Origin: Atherix ibis
Lineage: Eukaryota > Arthropoda > Insecta > Diptera > Athericidae
DNA: 64,000 nucleotides
Direction: 5' to 3'
NCBI GenBank assembly: GCA_958298945.1
Contig: OY282610.1
Coordinates: forward strand, 63,671,088 to 63,735,087
Shown: piece after piece, positions 57,980 to 64,000 of the stretch
How the letters are laid out: each line of letters begins with the position of its first letter
Numbering within the stretch: position 1 is the stretch's first letter
Made by a program: the position numbers and the translations under genes
Notes under the pieces: model-generated
What the model was told of the DNA's origin: nothing
The model's input: only the letters and a program-made list of their open reading frames with translations
Database searches by the model: none

Positions 57980-58375
57980 AATAAGCTTACGCTTGAAAAC
58001 ATAGAAGATATAGACCCGAACGATATAGGGTTCCAGCAGGATAGCGATACTGCGCTGGAAAACGATGAAAACATGGCACTAAGCAATACTTCGGCATTGT
58101 TACACTAGATATCAAAAACGAGATGGAGCAGTATTGTGAACGCGCTTCGCCATCTGAATCTTCCGGAGTGTATCAGAAAGATAATTGGAGACTATATTAC
58201 CGATAGAGCACTGAATACGGTAATGAAAGTGGGATGAAAACATACAGCACCAGTGGGGTAGTTCTTCAGAGCTTAGTCCTCGGTCCATTGTTACGGAATA
58301 TTATATTGGACTCCGGATGCCAAAATGAGTTACTTTGGTAGGATTTGCAGATGACATTGCGGCGATTGCTGTGAC
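57980..58375 (+). pseudogene. Tc1-superfamily scrap plus R1-like reverse transcriptase scrap inside the mariner relic
   Basis: 57980-58070 reads TLENIEDIDPNDIGFQQDSD, the second-Asp block of the transposase family also seen at 5280-5645. Directly after it, 58085-58375 reads across frames as LDIKN, KIIGDY, SGVVLQSLVLGPLLRNII and VGFADDIAAIAV (catalytic ADD box). This is the palm of an R1-type LINE reverse transcriptase. The last residues run straight into mariner sequence. Both scraps are too short to act. Confidence 0.6.
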
Positions 58376-58626
58376 GATAAGAAGTGGATCGATTATAACA
58401 ATGTGGCGTGAAAATGGTCTTGGTCCTAGCGTGATGATCGAAAGCGAACTTTTGTCAAAGGAAGGTGTTATTATCTTAGTGTGATGGGATTTTTAAGGTA
58501 TCGCGTTTTTTGAGCTTCTGCCGATACGAAACAATCAATTTAGAATTGTACTACCGGTAATTGAATAATTTCAACAAATTTATTAGCTAGAAACGTCCGG
58601 ATAATGGATGGGATTGATCCAAATCG

Positions 58627-58671
58627 AAGGTCCAATATTTTTTGATCACCTGTCAAAAAATATTGGACCTT
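58627..58671. repeat. Perfect 19-bp hairpin, 7-nt loop
   Basis: AAGGTCCAATATTTTTTGA (58627-58645) pairs perfectly with 58653-58671. The loop is TCACCTG. It lies inside the mariner relic. Confidence 0.95.
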
Positions 58672-58864
58672 GCATGGGATTTGTTGCTATACCCATCATA
58701 CTCGTCTAACATTGTCCACTTGCTTCGCGCTCTCTTCAAAACTGCAGTGCGTGGTATGACGTTCCATCGAGATCTAATTGTAAATCAGCAAATTATCGAG
58801 TAAAATGGGCAATCCATCATTATTGATCTTTGTCCATAATATAAATAAATACACTTCTTAAGAT

Positions 58865-59265
58865 AAAAGCCAATATTTGGGAGAAATGGCCTCTCTTCAA
58901 GGTCATACTTCCGATACTTTGGAAAAACTACCCTTTCGGTATTTTTAAACAAAACCACTCTCCGACTGGCCTTATTAAAATTGAGTTGTTGGAGAGTATA
59001 GTTTAAGCGTCAAACGAATTTTTAAAAAAGTTATTACAAAATTTTCGCAAGTTTCAGCGCCAAACGAATTTTAAAAAGATGTCCGCAAAAAGTGTTTACT
59101 TTACCTCCTGATTTGATGGAAAAAATAAATATCCTAATTTGACGAGACTGGGATATCTGCGTCTAGTTCGACAGAGGCCTTCAGTTCGAATCTAGCTATG
59201 AGTTTACTTTATTGCCAAAATGCATCAATGCTGCTGTTAAGAAATCTTGCGCATTGAAGAGAAAT
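58865..59265. other. No gene seen
   Basis: Contains two similar CAAACGAATTTT.AAAA stretches (59012, 59062), a small local duplication. Confidence 0.4.
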
Positions 59266-59269
59266 AGAA

Positions 59270-59560
59270 ATAAAAATATATTAGCCTAGAGACAAAGCTG
59301 CTAAGAGAAGAACGACGACAGACAAGAACTCGCCAGGATACGCAGAATTGAACAAAAAAGCTAGAAAAGTCAATATGATATATGCAGCCTGAGAATACCA
59401 TAACACATCACATTCCACAATAGACAGGAGACAAAATATATATCATGTGCGCAAATGCTATAAAGGACCAGACTCAGTCAGCTAACCTGGGGAACTCCAG
59501 CAGCAATGGAAAGAATATCTAATGATTCAGTACCTTTTTGTACCTGTAAGAATCAACCCG
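59270..59560 (+). pseudogene. LINE linker fragment (between endonuclease and RT)
   Basis: Reading across frames gives LREERRQTRTR, then AIKDQTQSAN and ELQQQWKEYLMIQYL. The pattern (basic Arg-rich segment, then IKD.G.., then QQ.RW.EYF..LL) is that of the linker before the reverse transcriptase in several LINE families. Short and without domain proof. Confidence 0.4.
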
Positions 59561-59564
59561 ATAG

Positions 59565-60790
59565 ATAAAACCTTATCCTAATATAGTAGGTTGATGGTAA
59601 AAGGATTTTGAGTTTCTAAAATAAGTTCGGGTTTAAAAAATATACCAGAACAATCACTTTCCTCTCAGGAGTTGAAAAAATTAAGTTCCATTTTTTGGAA
59701 TGGAATTGGAATCGGATTTAGTGGTAAGGAATGATGTGCTTAAGGTTATCATCTTCTTAAAAACTTTACCAAGGATTGGAATTAGGAAGCTGGACTATCT
59801 AATCTTTTGTTATGTTTTGGAATCATTATAATTATAAAATAAAACTGATATGAAAATGTGTTTCTCATCAAATTAGCATTATAACTTTGGAAAGTATCTG
59901 TTTTAGGCACTACTCATCTTGTTGTTGTTAGAATTTATTCAGTTTTTAAGACATTGGAGTTTACTAAGTTTACCTTTGTCAATAGGTGAAGTGCTCACAG
60001 AACTCTTTCCATCTTAGAGAAAAACTGATATCATATACTTCCCAGATTGAGTCCTGTTTCGCCAATTTGTCGACATCAAAATAAGCCAATCTTAGTTAAT
60101 ATTTTAAACAACAACTATTAAAAAAATTTGAAATAAAATAAAAATCACAAGAATGTCTAAAATAAACATAATAATTATTGCCAAAATTACAATATAAAAA
60201 AGTAAAATGTTGAAACGTGTTGTTATCCTTAAAACGTATACCGAATGTCTATAAAATTAAAAATTTGTGATATTTAAACCAGAACCGATAATAGTCAAAA
60301 GGGTTCTCCAACTTTATGATTATAAGGATATTTTCATACTCAAAAGGAAGATTAACTTTTTAATATTGTATAGTGAATTAGACTTAACTTTCTTCATTAA
60401 AGAATGGTTACAATATTAATCTTGGACCTGCTATTCAGACACATGCAGGAGGTCTTATATGCTTTGAAAGATCTCATTATCAAATATCGCCAACCTAAAA
60501 AAAGGACGGTATCCTTTCTGCTTATGAGCTTATGGCAACAAACAGTTTCTGAGATAGGATAGAGAAGCGTCGTGAATCTATAATTGTAAGCTTAACTTTA
60601 AATGAGGTACAAGGAATTTATCGATTTTGTAGTATTACTTTGAACATACGAAAATAGCATCTATCTAATAATACTTACACTTGATTATAAAATATTTATA
60701 ATCTGTTCCTGTACAACAATATAATGTAAGATGTCACATGATAATTGTATTGTATAAGACCAATAACTAATTTTAAATGTACTCAACTAA
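59565..60790. other. AT-rich sequence, no gene
   Basis: Nothing recognised. Confidence 0.45.
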
Positions 60791-60795
60791 TATCT

Positions 60796-62550
60796 GCAAC
60801 TAAAATTTTATTGTAACAAGCAGATTTTTACAACATTTTAATTTACAATCTTGTGCACCATGAAGTGGGAGTAAACACCCATCGGCGTTTTCCCAACTAA
60901 CGGAAGTTATTAGATTCCTCTAGAAAATCTCTAGGCCATTATCTCTTAAGTTTCCGATGAGTGTTTCCCGGGGATAGAGGGAAATGTGAAATATTTGAGA
61001 TAGAGGGAAATACATAGGTCCTGAACAAAGGGAACATTTAGATCACGATGTATTATGTTGTTACGAACATAAAAGAAGGGCCATCAACAATTTTACAGAG
61101 GATCTTGGATTATAGGGCCTGGACGCGATGGGAATTGAAACGTTTCGTTGAACCCCAAAGTTCAATTCCATTAGTCCAAATAGGTTTTATAATTTCATTG
61201 TAGTTTAGAATTTCACTTTTGATTGTTCAAGTTCCGAGCGTTAGTCCAGTAGTCTACAAGGTTGTAGGTAACGTCTAGTGGCTTCAAGTTTTTTCAGGTC
61301 TAGTATGAGGGTTCTTAATATATTGTCCAGGTAAAGTCCGAAATAACGTTCTTTATCATATTGTGGAATCATGTTGCTATTAAGGTATAAAGGGTGTAGG
61401 TTATCCTTGACAAAGTGTGAAAGTAATGTGAGCATTCTTCTGTTCATTTACCCCCACTCTCCATCTCTTAAACCAGGATTAAAGGTTGTCGATATGGGAT
61501 TGTAAATTGTTGGAAGCTATATCAGGATTTGTATGGGTAGCAAATATGGTCGTATCATCTGCACAAGTAGCAATAATAGTATTGGATTAGATGGGATGTC
61601 AGAATAGGATATATTTCCGAGGATTCTGTTTCTGAGTTAATTGCAACTTGGAAATATCGTTGAGATAGATATGAATTTATGATAAGGTAGTATGTTGAAG
61701 GAAGAAAGCTCTTGAGTTTCCAGAGGTGTCCAGGATACCACATACCAATTTCTTTTTAAACGCCGTCGACTGTAAATAGGGAAGGTAATAGAGGAAAGCT
61801 TTGTAATAAGAGGATTTTAGAGGTAAGAGGTTAGTCGGGAATGAAACTTTTTATAACGAGAGAGACGCACAAATCATGAACGAAAGGAACATTTAGGACA
61901 CGGTGAATAACTTTGTTACGAACATAGAATGGGGTATCAACGATCGTTTGGAGGATTTTGGATTGAACGGATTGGGTGCGATAGGAATTGGAAGCCTTAG
62001 CTCAGTACTGTACATCCAGATCGATATTAAAATCGTGTTCTAAATTGGGAAATATCTAAAAATACTCCTGGGCAAAATACTCTCTCCTCTCAACGGAGGA
62101 TGCAATATGATCAAAAATGCGATGGCATTGCTGAATAATGGTGGAGTGTTCAGATCAGAATCCAAATTGGTGATCAAGAATAATTTTTTTATTAACTAGA
62201 ACTGGGCGGAGTCGTTTTAATAGGAGTTCCTCAAATATCTTACCAAGGACTGATAGGTCTATAGGAGGAAGGATACGGAATTAACGAGTTCATTTGGTTT
62301 AGGAATCATTTTAATGACAGAAAATTTTTAGAGTAAAGGAAAATAGGTTGTGCGCAGGATACTATTAAAAATGTATGTAATTAAAACTAAAGCTTTTTGG
62401 GAAAATTTGTTTCAAAATAGGAACTGTTATTCGATCATAACCAGGAGTTTTTTTTATTGGGAAGGCGCAGAATAGTAGATTGAATTTCCGAGGACTTAAA
62501 ATTTTTGAGAGGAAGACTCACAGGGATTGGGAACATTAGTTCTTCGAAGG
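60796..62550 (-). pseudogene. Jockey-clade LINE on the minus strand, copy 2
   Basis: Aligns end to end with 41085-42860, same orientation, with many small differences and some longer indels. The minus strand keeps a 62-codon frame (61555-61743: HLWKLKSFLPSTYYLIINSY and YFQVAINSETESSEIYPI, the thumb/finger region before the QGS motif) and a 68-codon frame (61241-61447) with PLYLNSNMIPQYDKERYFGL. A segment carrying the QGS motif and catalytic box is deleted near 61560-61600. It is therefore deader than copy 1 at the catalytic site but better preserved elsewhere. Confidence 0.82.
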
Positions 62551-62554
62551 TTGT

Positions 62555-64000
62555 GACTGCATGTTAACTAATAAAGTTAAATATAATATTGCTATCTTAA
62601 AAAATCGGCCTAGGAAGATTGAGGGTATATTGACGTATAGTTTCGTCTTAGCACTTATGATATTTCTTCTGGTGGTAATGCGTAATCTAGGTAAAAAGTG
62701 TACAAAATAAATAAAAAAATTTAAAAGCGGTAGTTAAACAATTGAAGGTATAAAAAAAGAAATTTGGCATTGAAGGGTTTAATTTTTGTCAGTTAAAATG
62801 TTTCTAGAGATGAGCATAAATTGCAGAAACTGTATTGATAAGAGACACAGAAGCAAACCTGAAGTACAGTAGGATCATAAAGGTGGGGGGGGGGGCGGTG
62901 TTGGACAGAAGAAAAGGAAGAAGGTATAAAAAGCCCTAAAAACAGATCGATAATTCTCGAACAAGAAAGGAAATCGAATCCAGAAAATGTGTACAATAGC
63001 AAAAAACAGAACAACCAGGAAATTCAATAGGCAAAAATAGAATAGAATTTAACTAAGAGTATATATGCACACAGATATACAAGTAAGTATCATACTATAT
63101 GTCCATAAATAGTATTAATATTTATAATAAATATAAAAATAGAACAAAACGATTATATTTATTAGCAGCAACAATTTCCGTACAATGACTCTCTTTCTTT
63201 CACCTTCTTTTCTCTTTTTGATATTGTTTGCTTTTTGATGTATGCGTTCTTTTATTTCTCATTCTCTCCCTTTTTCACGCATATACATATATCTATAGCG
63301 CTGATATTATTATTATTCACGAACTGGCACATTGAACTCTGATGGCGCGAGGTTAAAGATTTGATTTTCTAGTGTCAACAAACTATGCCAATAATATCAG
63401 TGAACTCTAAATGCGACAATACTGAAATATACGATACAACTACAACTATATCGGTATAGGTATATATAATTATTAGTGTGAATAAATACATTTGCAATTT
63501 CCAATATACACTATATCTGCCTTCTTCCATCCTTCAACGATTCGAACATGTCGAGTATTGCCTTACACACATCGAAGGCAATAATATACCAGTATGCTGC
63601 GGTGGCAATGACCTCAAAATTCATCCCCTAATTCACAATGACGATACGCAGACAAATTCAAAGGTCCTGGTGCCAATAGACACTACCATTTAATGGAGCG
63701 TTTAGTATGCGTACGCTTTGTATGGCAACCGATTCTAACGCTTTTCTTTTGATAACCTAAAGACACCCCTTGCTGGGATATCATACTATTCATACGGACA
63801 TTGTCTAAACGCAACCACTGACATATTCTTTGGATTGTTGCACTACGACGTGTTGTACGTACATACCATCTTAACGTAGCACACCTTGATGCACTTTCTA
63901 TTGTATTATTAAAAGTTCCCATTAACTTCTCTTACATGGAAAATTGTAATATACAAATCTCTTCTCATTTAATTGCGGATACGGTTTTTTTTAGGGGTGC
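62555..64000. other. Host-like noncoding DNA
   Basis: Contains a G-run (62883-62895), a CT-rich tract (63190-63280) and ATA-rich patches. Frames 62793-63014 (minus), 63478-63693 (plus) and 63683-63922 (minus) have no recognisable domain. No element recognised. Confidence 0.4.

Larger units (their letters stand above)
57600..58860 (+). mobile_element. Composite mariner relic
   Basis: The N-terminal part (57600-57870) reads DHLKKLKYISKLDVWV then HEHEEVHLMACKNIC, the helix-turn-helix end and linker of a mariner. The central and C-terminal part resumes at about 58370 with CDDKKWIDYNNV (first catalytic Asp) and continues to WDLLLYPSYSSN, where the third-Asp block is destroyed, then LLRALFKTAVRGMTFHRDL. 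About 500 bp of foreign sequence (57880-58370) lies between. A perfect hairpin (58627-58671) sits where the second-Asp block should be. No terminal repeats were found. Confidence 0.68.

Noticed and set aside
59150..59205. tRNA-like AGTTCGAATCTAGC
   Set aside because: The T-loop-like word is not matched by an acceptor stem, an A-box or a D-arm at the right distance.

Overview
This is AT-rich eukaryotic DNA, most likely from a higher (schizophoran) fly. The evidence is AT-rich noncoding sequence with fly-type microsatellites, several mariner families close to those of flies, jockey-type retrotransposons, and no long open reading frame. I found no intact host protein gene, rRNA or tRNA. The window reads as intergenic or intronic DNA colonised by decayed mobile elements. 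The only host-gene hints are weak: a candidate first exon ending at a splice donor (about 13690-14045), and a DRE-like motif upstream of a short reading frame (48437-48757).

Layout. 1-3408 is a minisatellite of a 13-bp unit with higher-order repeats. 3.4-12.5 kb holds a Tc1/mariner-superfamily fragment, a LINE RNase H fragment, and the two nearly complementary halves of a Mos1-like mariner, with the 3' half lying before the 5' half. 12.5-15 kb is AT-rich with one candidate exon. 15.8-21.6 kb carries two inverted copies of a repeat with a 20-bp tandem array inside; the second copy is interrupted by a mariner (20274-21505). 23.4-28.3 kb is a retrotransposon cluster: a jockey-type LINE, an antisense LINE fragment, and a mariner relic apparently split by a tandem array and another jockey-type LINE. 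29-31.5 kb has two AT-rich tandem arrays. 34-35 kb has a deleted minus-strand mariner. 37.9-44.4 kb has striking perfect hairpins, LINE fragments, a jockey-type LINE on the minus strand and a MITE-like foldback. 44.7-47.7 kb has two mariners of different families with TA target sites. 50.4-52 kb has a decayed plus-strand LINE and a dispersed repeat. 55.6-62.5 kb has LINE remnants, a composite mariner relic with foreign fragments inside, and a second copy of the 41-43 kb LINE.

Nothing here appears able to act now. All transposases and reverse transcriptases are broken by stops, frameshifts, deletions or lost catalytic residues. The most interesting signals concern how the DNA was remodelled. 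They are short perfect hairpins with 6-7 nt loops, two of which lie inside elements whose ancestral sequence can be inferred; short inserts bounded by unusually long direct repeats, one of them a copy of a locus 4.8 kb away; and the swapped halves of one mariner.
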